Shown: piece after piece, positions 8,519-16,376 of the stretch
Numbering within the stretch: position 1 is the first letter of the stretch
Layout: every line of letters begins with the position of its first letter
Assembly (NCBI GenBank): GCA_025141835.1
Contig: CP081102.1
Span: 2,418,001 to 2,482,000 of the forward strand
Origin: Rhodobacteraceae bacterium M385
GTDB taxonomy: Bacteria > Pseudomonadota > Alphaproteobacteria > Rhodobacterales > Rhodobacteraceae
DNA: 64,000 bases
Direction: 5' to 3'
Made by a program: the position numbers and the translations under genes
Notes under the pieces: model-generated
The model's database searches: none
The model's input: the letters and a program-made list of their open reading frames with translations, nothing else
What the model was told of the DNA's origin: nothing

Positions 8519-9338
8519 ATGCGTGACCCTCGCGCAGCCCTTCCCGGACCCGATGGGCCAGCGCCAGAAATTCCGGCGTATCACGGATTTCCAAGGGGCG
8601 CTCTCGGGGCAAATCGCTTTCGATCACATCGGTGATCCGCCCCGGGCGCGGCGACATCACCACGATCTTGGTGCTCAGATACACCGCCTCAGGGATCGAG
8701 TGGGTCACGAACCCGATTGTCTTCTCGGTGCGCGCCCACAGCTTTAACAGCTCTTCATTCAGACGATCGCGCACGATCTCGTCCAACGCGCCGAAGGGCT
8801 CATCCATCAGCAGGATATCGGCGTCAAAAGCCAGCGCCCGCGCGATGGAGGCCCGCTGCTGCATCCCGCCGGACAGCTGCCAAGGGAATTTCTTCCCGAA
8901 CCCTTCCAGATCAACAAGCTGCAAGACATGATCCACCCGCGCCTGTTGGTCGCTTTTGGAATAACCCATGATTTCAAGCGGGAGCTTGATGTTCTTCTCA
9001 ATCGTCCGCCACGGGTAGAGGCCGGCGGCCTGAAACACATAGCCGTAAGCTCGCTGCCGCCGCGCCTCGTCCGGTGACATGCCGTTCACGGTGACAATGC
9101 CACCGGTGGGCTGCTCCAACGCCGCAATCGTGCGCAAGAATGTAGTTTTCCCGCAACCAGACGGCCCGATGAACGAGACGAAATCGCCTTTATTGATGTC
9201 CAACGAGACATCGGAGAGAGCTTGAACCGGCCCATCGTTCGTTTGGAACGTGAGGTCAAGGGATTTGGCTTGGATAACGGGGGACCCCGCATCTGTCGCA
9301 ACGGATGTATGAAGCTGATCGGTCAATACATTGCTCAT
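8511..9338 (-). CDS. ABC transporter ATP-binding protein (pyrimidine importer)
   Basis: A 275-residue ATPase of the SsuB/TauB family. Walker A is GPSGCGKTT (58-66), the signature is LSGGMQQR, Walker B with D-loop is ILLMDEPFGALD and the H-loop is in FVTHSIPEA. It energises the two permeases downstream. Eight bases overlap the first permease gene, so translation is coupled. It lies after hydA in the same orientation, with a 103-bp GC-rich gap. Confidence 0.93.
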   Translation of the reverse strand: MSNVLTDQLHTSVATDAGSPVIQAKSLDLTFQTNDGPVQALSDVSLDINKGDFVSFIGPSGCGKTTFLRTIAALEQPTGGIVTVNGMSPDEARRQRAYGYVFQAAGLYPWRTIEKNIKLPLEIMGYSKSDQQARVDHVLQLVDLEGFGKKFPWQLSGGMQQRASIARALAFDADILLMDEPFGALDEIVRDRLNEELLKLWARTEKTIGFVTHSIPEAVYLSTKIVVMSPRPGRITDVIESDLPRERPLEIRDTPEFLALAHRVREGLREGHAYE

Positions 9339-9397
9339 AGGGCGGACCCCGGCCGCGGGTGGGGGAGAAGCCCCCGCCCGGGGGGGCGGTCGGGGGC

Positions 9398-9418
9398 CGC
9401 CCGGCGTGTGGCCGGGCG
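9398..9418. repeat. GC-rich perfect inverted repeat between hydA and the ABC genes
   Basis: An 8-bp stem CGCCCGGC/GCCGGGCG with a 5-nt loop GTGTG, inside a gap that also holds long G runs (9375-9396). There is no T-run on either side, so a terminator role is doubtful. It could be an mRNA processing or stability element that sets the ratio of enzyme to transporter messages. Confidence 0.5.
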
Positions 9419-9441
9419 AAACACAGAAAACACGGGTGCGG

Positions 9442-10905
9442 TCAAACCCCCGCCGGAATGTTCATTGGATCACGCTCGATCTTGCGGGGCGTGTTGAGCG
9501 CCTTCCACTTGGACAGAGCCTGCGTGGCGCTGGCGCTTGGGGGGCGTTTTACAAACTTGCCCCTGCCCGGCTGCGGTTGGCTGTTCTGTCCAGCGGCCCA
9601 AACAACGTCGCCGCGCGACAGCGTGTAGCGGGGCGAGGCGCTGACTTCCATTCCCTCGAACACGTTGTAATCAAGAATAGATTTCGCCGTCGCCGTGGTG
9701 ATTGTGCGGCCCAGTTTCGGGTCCCACACCACGATATCGGCGTCGCCGCCCACGTTGATGCCGCCCTTCATCGGGTAGATGTTAAGGATCTTGGCGATGT
9801 TGCTGGACGTCACCGCGACGAATTCTTCGGGCGTCAAACGGCCAGTTTCCACGCCGTTGGTCCAGAGCATCGCCATGCGCTCTTCCAGACCGCCGGTGCC
9901 GTTGGGGATCATGCCGAAGTTGTCGACGCCCATACGTTTTTGTTCGTCGCTGAAGGCCGCGTGATCAGTGGCCACAACCTGCAACGATCCCGCTGCAAGA
10001 CCCGCCCAAAGCCCGTCTTGGTGGTCCTTGGACCGGAACGGAGGCGACATGACGCGACGCGCTGCGTATTGCCAATCCTTGTTGAAATACTCGGACTCAT
10101 CCAGCGTCAGGTGCTGGATCAGAGGCTCTCCATAGACGCGCATGCCTTTCTGGCGCGCGCGGCGGATCGCTTCGTGGGCCTGCTCGCAGGACACGTGAAC
10201 GATGTACAAAGGCGTGCCGGCGGCGTCTGCGATCATGATGGCGCGGTTGGCGGCTTCGCCCTCAACCTCAGGCGGGCGGGAATAGGCGTGGCCTTCCGGC
10301 CCCGTCACACCCATTGCCATATATTTCTGCTGCAATTCCTGAACGATATCGCCGTTTTCGGCATGGACAAGCGGCAGCGCGCCCAGTTCGGCACAGCGTT
10401 TGAACGAGGCGAACATCTCATCGTCCTCGATCATCAAAGCGCCTTTGTAGGCCATGAAATGTTTGAAGGTGTTGATGCCGCGTTGGTTAACCACGGCGTC
10501 CATCTCGTTAAAGATATCTTCAGACCAGCCGGTTATTGCCATGTGGTAGGAAATATCGACGCAAATCTGGTCCTTGGATTTGCGGTCCCATTCATCAATG
10601 GCGTTGAGAAGGGAGCCATCTTCACCGGGCAAACAGAAATCCACCAGCATCGTCGTGCCGCCAGCGGAAGCCGCGAAGGTGCCCGTTTCAAAGGTCTCCG
10701 CCGCTGTGGTGCCCATGAAGGGCATCTCTAGGTGCGTGTGGGGGTCGATCCCGCCGGGGATCACATAAGCGCCCTCCGCGTCGATCACCTCATCTGCTTT
10801 CAGGTTCTCACCGATCTCAGCGATCTTTTCGCCTTCAATCAGTACGTCCGCCTTCCATTGACGGTCCGCGGTCACGATTGTGCCGCCCTTGATAACCTTG
10901 CTCAT
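9442..10905 (-). CDS. hydA: Dihydropyrimidinase (D-hydantoinase)
   Basis: A 487-residue amidohydrolase that opens 5,6-dihydrouracil or dihydrothymine to N-carbamoyl-beta-amino acids, step two of the reductive pathway. Visible metal-site motifs are GGIDPHTHLE (51-60), FKHFMAYKG (145-153, carboxylated Lys region), HAENGD, VHVSCEQAHE and ATDHAAF. The stereochemistry-loop region and length agree with the family. AGGGGG precedes the ATG by six bases. The gene sits between a small lipoprotein and the importer genes and is flanked by the other enzymes of the pathway, which makes dihydropyrimidinase far more likely than allantoinase or an orphan hydantoinase. Confidence 0.95.
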   Translation of the reverse strand: MSKVIKGGTIVTADRQWKADVLIEGEKIAEIGENLKADEVIDAEGAYVIPGGIDPHTHLEMPFMGTTAAETFETGTFAASAGGTTMLVDFCLPGEDGSLLNAIDEWDRKSKDQICVDISYHMAITGWSEDIFNEMDAVVNQRGINTFKHFMAYKGALMIEDDEMFASFKRCAELGALPLVHAENGDIVQELQQKYMAMGVTGPEGHAYSRPPEVEGEAANRAIMIADAAGTPLYIVHVSCEQAHEAIRRARQKGMRVYGEPLIQHLTLDESEYFNKDWQYAARRVMSPPFRSKDHQDGLWAGLAAGSLQVVATDHAAFSDEQKRMGVDNFGMIPNGTGGLEERMAMLWTNGVETGRLTPEEFVAVTSSNIAKILNIYPMKGGINVGGDADIVVWDPKLGRTITTATAKSILDYNVFEGMEVSASPRYTLSRGDVVWAAGQNSQPQPGRGKFVKRPPSASATQALSKWKALNTPRKIERDPMNIPAGV

Positions 10906-10926
10906 GAAACCCCCTATTTTCTCATA

Positions 10927-11178
10927 TTACTGTGCCACCACGCAGATCATCCGCTGGTCGCGGGTCATAAGCGGGATGTAGACGCTTTCGACCACGTTGT
11001 TGTGCAGGTACCAGTAGCAGCCGTCATCTTGCAGACGGACAGACGAGGTATCCTGGCCCGGCGCGACAAGCACCAGCACTTCCTCGGGCAATGTCTCCGT
11101 TTGCCCCTCAGGCGTAGGTGACACACATCCCGCAAGCGCCAAAGTCGCGCCTAAGGCCAACCAAATCTTTGAATTCAT
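10927..11178 (-). CDS. Small lipoprotein embedded in the pyrimidine operon
   Basis: An 83-residue protein starting at MNSKIWLALGATLALAGC, a classic lipoprotein signal with lipobox LAGC (Cys at 18), followed by a short periplasmic domain with two further Cys (DGCYWYLHNN and MICVVAQ). The ATG overlaps the stop of the amidohydrolase gene (ATGA), so it is translationally coupled to it. I do not recognise a family. The coupling to catabolic enzymes is unexpected for an envelope lipoprotein; it could help substrate entry, but this is speculation. Confidence 0.8.
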   Translation of the reverse strand: MNSKIWLALGATLALAGCVSPTPEGQTETLPEEVLVLVAPGQDTSSVRLQDDGCYWYLHNNVVESVYIPLMTRDQRMICVVAQ

Positions 11179-12425
11179 GTAACAATCTCCGCCGTCTCGA
11201 CGACCGCGTGAAAGAGAACATTCGCACCGGCCGCTGCCCATTCCGGGCTGATTTCTTCGGCCTCGTTGTGACTTAGACCGTCCACGCAGGGACACATCAC
11301 CATCGCTGTCGGGGCCACATCATTGATCCAGCACGCATCGTGCCCTGCCCCGGATACGATATCCATGTGCGAATATCCAAGTCTTTCAGCCGCTTGTCTA
11401 ATCGCCGTGACACATTTGTCGTCAAAGGCGGGCGGGTTGAACTGGCCGACGATCTCGGCTTCAAAGGTGACGGCGATGTCTTCACACAGCTTTGGCGCGC
11501 GCTCCATCAGCTCGGCCACCATGGCTTCCAGCTTGTCGAGGATGTGCGTGCGCATGTCGATCGTGAACACAACCTTGCCCGGAATGATGTTGCGAGAGTT
11601 CGGGTAGACATCCACATGGCCAATCGCACCAACCGCGCCGGGCTGGTTTTTCATCGCGATCTCGTGGACCAATTCCGTCACCAGCGCGAGGCCCCGGCCC
11701 GCGTTCTTGCGCATGTGCATGGGCGTGGATCCGGTGTGGCTTTCCTTGCCCGTGATCGTACATTCGATCCAGCGCAAACCTTGGCCGTGGGTCACAACGC
11801 CCACGTCAATCCCTTCGGCCTCTAGGATCGGACCCTGTTCGATATGCAGCTCGAAGAAAGCGTGCATCTTGCGGTTGCCGACGACTTCGTCGCCCTTCCA
11901 ACCGATCCGCTCCAGCTCATCCCCGAAACGCTTGCCGTCCGCATCGACCTTATCGTAGGCCCATTCCTGCGTGTGTTTCCCGGCGAAAACGCCGCTCGCC
12001 AGCATGGCAGGCGCGTAGCGCGTCCCCTCCTCATTGGTCCAGTTGGTGACGACGATGGGATGTTTGGTTTTGATCCCTAAGTCATTCATTGTGCGAATAA
12101 CTTCCAGCCCGCCGAGCACGCCCAGAACGCCATCATACTTGCCGCCGGTGGGCTGCGTATCCAGGTGGCTGCCCACATAAACCGGCAGCGCGTCCGGGTC
12201 CGTGCCCTCGCGCCGCGCGAACATGTTGCCCATCTGGTCCACACCCATGGTGCAGCCGGCTGCGTCGCACCAATCCTTGAACAGATGGCGGCCCTCGCTG
12301 TCCTCATCGGTCAGGGTTTGGCGGTTGTTGCCACCCGCGATACCGGGGCCGATTTTTGCCATCTCCATCAGGCTATCCCACAGGCGGGCGCCGTCGATTT
12401 TCATGTTTTCTACGGGGGCTGGCAT
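11175..12425 (-). CDS. Zn-dependent M20 amidohydrolase (N-carbamoyl-beta-amino acid hydrolase type)
   Basis: A 416-residue member of the M20 hydantoinase/carbamoylase family (HyuC, allantoate amidohydrolase and beta-ureidopropionase relatives). Metal-site motifs are VGSHLDTQPTGGKYDG and TNWTNEEGTRY, with HIEQGP and SGAGHDACW further on. In this operon it most likely hydrolyses N-carbamoyl-beta-alanine and N-carbamoyl-beta-aminoisobutyrate to the beta-amino acid, CO2 and ammonia. Allantoate amidohydrolase is the main alternative from sequence alone; the neighbours favour the pyrimidine role. Its stop overlaps the lipoprotein start. Confidence 0.9.
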   Translation of the reverse strand: MPAPVENMKIDGARLWDSLMEMAKIGPGIAGGNNRQTLTDEDSEGRHLFKDWCDAAGCTMGVDQMGNMFARREGTDPDALPVYVGSHLDTQPTGGKYDGVLGVLGGLEVIRTMNDLGIKTKHPIVVTNWTNEEGTRYAPAMLASGVFAGKHTQEWAYDKVDADGKRFGDELERIGWKGDEVVGNRKMHAFFELHIEQGPILEAEGIDVGVVTHGQGLRWIECTITGKESHTGSTPMHMRKNAGRGLALVTELVHEIAMKNQPGAVGAIGHVDVYPNSRNIIPGKVVFTIDMRTHILDKLEAMVAELMERAPKLCEDIAVTFEAEIVGQFNPPAFDDKCVTAIRQAAERLGYSHMDIVSGAGHDACWINDVAPTAMVMCPCVDGLSHNEAEEISPEWAAAGANVLFHAVVETAEIVT

Positions 12426-12475
12426 AGTCTTCGTCCTTCGGATGCTGGCTTGGAGTGGGGCGGCGCTGCGGCGCG

Positions 12476-13807
12476 CTAGTCCAAGTTGGTTAAGACGTCT
12501 CGCAACGTGCTAAACAGTTGATCTATTTCAGATTTCGAGATGATCAGAGGCGGAGACATCGCAATGATATCGCCCGTGGTACGGATCAAAACGCCCTTTT
12601 CGTAGCAATCAAGGAAGGCTTGGAACGCGCGTTTGGTGGGCTCGCCCGCGATCGGCTCCAACTCAACCGCGCCGATCAAACCTTCGTTGCGGATGTCGAT
12701 CACGTGGGGGCAGTCGCGCAAGGAATGCACGCCATCGGCCCAATAAGGCGCAAGCTCGGCGGCGCGTTCAAACAGGCCGTCCTCCTTATAGGTCTCCAGC
12801 GTCGCCAGACCGGCGGCGGAGGCGATGGGATTGCCCGAATACGTGTAGCCGTGGAACAGCTCGATCAGATGTTCGGGACCGGACATGAAGGCGTCATGAA
12901 CTTGCTTGGTGGCCAGCACTGCGCCCATGGGAATGACGCCGTTGGTCAGCCCCTTGGCCGTGGTGATCAAGTCCGGCATGACGGCGTAGTGTTCCGCCGC
13001 AAAGCTGGAACCCAAGCGCCCAAAGCCGGTGATAACCTCGTCAAAAATCAAGATAATTCCGTGCTTGGTGCAGATCTCTCGCAGCTTCTCAAGATAGCCT
13101 TTAGGCGGCATGAGAACACCGGTGGACCCGGCCATCGGCTCAACAATACAGGCGGCAATGGTCTCCGCGCCGTGCAGGGCCACGATGCGCTCCAACTCCT
13201 CAGCCAAGTGGGCGCCATGCTCGGGCTGGCCTTTCACAAAGCGATTCTGGTCGGGCAGATGGGTATGAGGCAGATGATCCACCCCGGTCAGGAGGGAGCC
13301 GAACGTCCGGCGGTTATTCACGATGCCGCCGACGGAAATTCCGCCGAAGTTGACCCCGTGATAGCCACGCTCGCGCCCCACCAGCCGGGTCCGCGTCCCC
13401 TGCCCGATGGCTTGTTGATAGGCGATGGCGATCTTTAACGCGGTCTCAACACTTTCCGAGCCAGAGTTGGTGTAGAACACATGCTCAAACGGCTTCGGGG
13501 CCATGTCACGCAGGCGGTTGGCCAGCTCGAACGCCTTGGGGTGGCCCATTTGGAAAGCGGGCGCGTAGTCCATTTCGGCGGCTTGCTTCTGGATCGCTTC
13601 AACGATGCGGGGCTGGTTATGGCCCGCGTTGCAACACCAGAGACCCGCCGTGCCGTCCAACACCTGCCGCCCGTCGGCGGTGGTGTAGTGCATCTTGTCG
13701 GCGCCGACGAACATACGGGGCTGTTTTTTGAACTGGCGATTGGATGTAAAGGGCATCCAAAATGCGCTAAGGTCGTTGGGAACCGGGTTGCTGCGGTCAA
13801 GTGCCAT
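12476..13807 (-). CDS. Class III aminotransferase, probable beta-alanine (omega-amino acid)-pyruvate transaminase
   Basis: A 443-residue PLP enzyme of the omega-aminotransferase family. Seen are TNSGSESVETALK (phosphate-binding), FDEVITGFGRLG (Asp contacting the pyridine N), TTAKGLTNG (Schiff-base Lys) and the N-terminal FWMPFTSNRQFK typical of beta-alanine-pyruvate transaminases. It would convert beta-alanine or beta-aminoisobutyrate to (methyl)malonate semialdehyde, the last step encoded here. It is the first gene of the minus-strand operon, about 70 bp from a perfect RutR-type operator. Confidence 0.92.
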   Translation of the reverse strand: MALDRSNPVPNDLSAFWMPFTSNRQFKKQPRMFVGADKMHYTTADGRQVLDGTAGLWCCNAGHNQPRIVEAIQKQAAEMDYAPAFQMGHPKAFELANRLRDMAPKPFEHVFYTNSGSESVETALKIAIAYQQAIGQGTRTRLVGRERGYHGVNFGGISVGGIVNNRRTFGSLLTGVDHLPHTHLPDQNRFVKGQPEHGAHLAEELERIVALHGAETIAACIVEPMAGSTGVLMPPKGYLEKLREICTKHGIILIFDEVITGFGRLGSSFAAEHYAVMPDLITTAKGLTNGVIPMGAVLATKQVHDAFMSGPEHLIELFHGYTYSGNPIASAAGLATLETYKEDGLFERAAELAPYWADGVHSLRDCPHVIDIRNEGLIGAVELEPIAGEPTKRAFQAFLDCYEKGVLIRTTGDIIAMSPPLIISKSEIDQLFSTLRDVLTNLD

Positions 13808-13876
13808 GGCTATTTCCCCCCGCCGCCCATTTCGGCAGCATAATTTTCATGTCACACGCTTGTTGCGCGAAATCTT

Positions 13877-13892
13877 TTGACCAAATGGTCAA
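13877..13892. promoter_or_regulatory. RutR operator in the rutR/aminotransferase divergent region
   Basis: TTGACCAAATGGTCAA is a perfect 7-2-7 palindrome and matches the consensus known for E. coli RutR (TTGACCAnnTGGTCAA). It lies ~70 bp upstream of the aminotransferase ATG and ~160 bp upstream of rutR, so it can control both. Repression lifted by uracil is the known mode for RutR. Confidence 0.9.
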
Positions 13893-14051
13893 GAGCACGC
13901 TAGCAAATGAATCGTAGCAGTCAACGCTAACGATCCATTCGCGGGCACAAACCGCATCAAAACTCTGAATTTATTGTCTTCGATGGCTCGAATTAGGCAA
14001 TCCGAACCGAAAAATGCCGCCCCATTGGGCACCAAAAAAACAGGCGGAGAG

Positions 14052-14663
14052 ATGACTGCGCAAAAACCCCGGACCCGCATCCAAGAAAAGAACCGTGCCT
14101 TGGTGTTGGGGGCCGCGCTCGAGGTGTTTTCCGCACACGGCTTTCGCGGCGCAACATTGGATGCGATTGCAACAGAAGCGGGGCTGTCGAAGCCCAATCT
14201 TCTATATTATTTCGCCTCCAAGGAAGAGATTCACGTCACCCTTCTTGCGGGCTTGGTAGACACTTGGCTGGACCCGCTGAGAGAGCTTCGCGACGACGGT
14301 GACCCACAGGAAGAATTGCTGGCTTACGTTCGTCGGAAATTGCAGATGAGCCGAGATTTCCCCCGTGAATCAAGGCTGTTCGCCCAAGAGATCGTGCAGG
14401 GGGCGCCGCGGATGGGCGGCAGTCTTTCCACCGATTTGCGGGAACTGGTGGATGAAAAGGCGGCAGTCATTCAGGGCTGGATGGAGGCGGGAAAACTCGC
14501 GCCGAGCGATCCGCACCACCTGATTTTTTCGATCTGGTCGCTGACCCAACATTACGCCGATTTTGACGTGCAAGTCCGGGCCGTCCTGGGAGAAAATCGC
14601 GATCCGCTGAAAGAGGCGGAAGGGTTTCTGGAAACGCTGTTTTCGCGGCTACTTACGCCCTGA
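14052..14663 (+). CDS. rutR: TetR-family regulator of pyrimidine catabolism RutR
   Basis: A 203-residue TetR protein. The N-terminal helix-turn-helix (GATLDAIATEAGLSKPNLLYYF) and the C-terminal stretch LIFSIWSLTQHYADFDVQV closely resemble E. coli RutR, which senses uracil and thymine. The start at 14052 gives the same N-terminal tail length as E. coli RutR and has AGGCGGAG just upstream; in-frame ATGs at 13974 and 13983 would add 26 or 23 residues and are possible. It stands between the two catabolic arms, and both carry RutR-like palindromes. Its 3' end overlaps the convergent VOC gene by 11 bp. Confidence 0.93.
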   Translation: MTAQKPRTRIQEKNRALVLGAALEVFSAHGFRGATLDAIATEAGLSKPNLLYYFASKEEIHVTLLAGLVDTWLDPLRELRDDGDPQEELLAYVRRKLQMSRDFPRESRLFAQEIVQGAPRMGGSLSTDLRELVDEKAAVIQGWMEAGKLAPSDPHHLIFSIWSLTQHYADFDVQVRAVLGENRDPLKEAEGFLETLFSRLLTP

Positions 14664-15072
14664 TCTGGGTGGTGTTGAACTCTTCCAAGTCTAGGCCCTC
14701 GGCCTCGGACGCATGGAAATCAATGTGCAAATGGTTTCCGTCCGGATCCCAGACGTTAACCTGAACCAAGGGCACATCGGGCACCCGCACGAGGCGCATT
14801 CCTTCACCCGCCGCTTGCAGACGCGCAATAAATTCGCGCAGGCCCTTGGCGCTGAACGCGGCATGTTCCAGCGCCAGATCGTCGGCCTTCGGGGGCGTTT
14901 GATCCACGCCTACTAGATGAACGACAGGCACGTCGCCCGCGTACATCCACGCGCCGGGGAACGGGAAACCGGGCCGAAACCCGCTTTCCAGCTGCAAAAT
15001 ATGCTCGTACCACGCGATCATCTTATCAAGCTGCGTCGTGCGCAGGTTCACATGGTCGAGCCGTTCAATCAT
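14653..15072 (-). CDS. VOC-superfamily (glyoxalase-like) protein coupled to preA
   Basis: A 139-residue vicinal-oxygen-chelate protein: MIERLDHVNLRT, then AWYEHILQLESGF, then VNVWDPDGNHLHIDF, with candidate metal ligands His7 and a C-terminal Glu or His. Its ATG overlaps the preA stop (ATGA), so it is made together with dihydropyrimidine dehydrogenase. No VOC enzyme is part of the textbook pathway. It could act on an aldehyde or other by-product such as a malonate semialdehyde derivative, but the substrate is unknown. Confidence 0.85.
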   Translation of the reverse strand: MIERLDHVNLRTTQLDKMIAWYEHILQLESGFRPGFPFPGAWMYAGDVPVVHLVGVDQTPPKADDLALEHAAFSAKGLREFIARLQAAGEGMRLVRVPDVPLVQVNVWDPDGNHLHIDFHASEAEGLDLEEFNTTQIRA

Positions 15073-16373
15073 TCCGCTGCCTCAACCCGGCCCGGATTGT
15101 TGATGTGGGTTGTCCAGTTTGCATAGTCTTTGCTGACCTTTTCACCTGTGCGTTCATCCATCGCGCCAGCTTCAAGTTCTACCATCGAAATGCAGTTTTC
15201 AACCGGGCAAACGTTAACGCAGAGGTTACAGGCGACGCATTCGTCGTCCATCACTTCAAACACGCGGTCCTCGGACATCGAAATCGCCTGATGTGAGGTG
15301 TCCTCGCAGGCCGCATAGCACCGGCCACAGCTGATGCAGGCGTCTTGGTCGATCTTCGCCTTGGCCACGTAGTTCAGGTTCAGATACTTCCAATCCGTCA
15401 CGTTCGGCACCGCGCGGCCCACCAGCTCATCCAGAGAAATCTCTTTCTCATCAAGGAATTGCGACAGGCCCGAGATCATTTCCTGCACGATTTTGAAGCC
15501 ATAGGTCATCGCCGCCGTACAGACCTGCACATTGCCTGCGCCAAGGGTCATGAACTCTGCCGCGTCGCGCCATGTGGTCACGCCGCCGATGCCCGAAATC
15601 GGCAAGCCGTGTGTTTCAGCGCCCCGCGCAATTTCCGACACCATCGACATGGCGATCGGTTTTACTGCCGGACCACAATACCCCCCGTGAGAGCCTTTTC
15701 CGTCGATTGATGGTTCGGGCGACATCGTGTCGAGGTTGACCGAGGTGATAGAGTTAATGGTGTTAATCAACGACACTGCGTCGGCCCCACCCCGCTTGGC
15801 CGCGGCCGCCGGTTTGGTGATGTCGGTGATATTTGGCGTCAGTTTCACGATCACGGGTTTGGAGTAATATTGCTTACACCAGCGGGTCACCATCTCAATA
15901 TACTCAGGGACTTGGCCCACAGCCGCGCCCATGCCGCGCTCGGACATGCCGTGTGGGCAGCCAAAGTTCAGCTCGATCCCGTCCGCGCCGGTATCTTCCA
16001 CCAGAGGCAGGATGGCTTTCCACGCCTCTTCCTCGCAAGGCACCATGATCGAGACTATGATCGCGCGGTCCGGGTAGTCGGCCTTAACGCGCTTAATCTC
16101 TTCAAGGTTGGTGAACAGGTCACGGTCGGTAATCAGCTCGATATTGTTAAGCCCCAAAAGCCGCCGATCCGCGCCATAGATAGCGCCGTAACGTGGGCCG
16201 TTCACGTTTACCACCGGCGGCCCTTCGGAGCCGAGCGTTTTCCAGACGACACCGCCCCACCCCGCCTCGAACGCGCGGCGGACGTTGTATTCCTTGTCGG
16301 TGGGCGGCGCGGAGGCCAGCCAGAAGGGGTTGGGCGACGTGATGCCGATGAAGTTAGAGGTCAGGTCAGCCAT
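15069..16373 (-). CDS. preA: NAD-dependent dihydropyrimidine dehydrogenase subunit PreA
   Basis: A 434-residue protein with an N-terminal FMN-binding dihydroorotate dehydrogenase-like TIM barrel (ITSPNPFWLASAPPTD; LNFGCPHG; VKLTPNITDI; SGIGGVTTWRDAAEF) and a C-terminal pair of 4Fe-4S motifs (CISCGRCYAAC and CVACNLCVNVCPVENC). With PreT it reduces uracil and thymine to the dihydro forms, the first step of the reductive pathway. It starts three bases after the preT stop and its own stop overlaps the VOC gene. Confidence 0.97.
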   Translation of the reverse strand: MADLTSNFIGITSPNPFWLASAPPTDKEYNVRRAFEAGWGGVVWKTLGSEGPPVVNVNGPRYGAIYGADRRLLGLNNIELITDRDLFTNLEEIKRVKADYPDRAIIVSIMVPCEEEAWKAILPLVEDTGADGIELNFGCPHGMSERGMGAAVGQVPEYIEMVTRWCKQYYSKPVIVKLTPNITDITKPAAAAKRGGADAVSLINTINSITSVNLDTMSPEPSIDGKGSHGGYCGPAVKPIAMSMVSEIARGAETHGLPISGIGGVTTWRDAAEFMTLGAGNVQVCTAAMTYGFKIVQEMISGLSQFLDEKEISLDELVGRAVPNVTDWKYLNLNYVAKAKIDQDACISCGRCYAACEDTSHQAISMSEDRVFEVMDDECVACNLCVNVCPVENCISMVELEAGAMDERTGEKVSKDYANWTTHINNPGRVEAAE

Positions 16374-16376
16374 GAT

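Noticed and set aside
9331..10731. 466-codon open frame on the plus strand opposite hydA
   Set aside because: Antisense to a clear dihydropyrimidinase; composition is Arg/His/Gly-rich as expected for a shadow frame in GC-rich DNA, with no domain.
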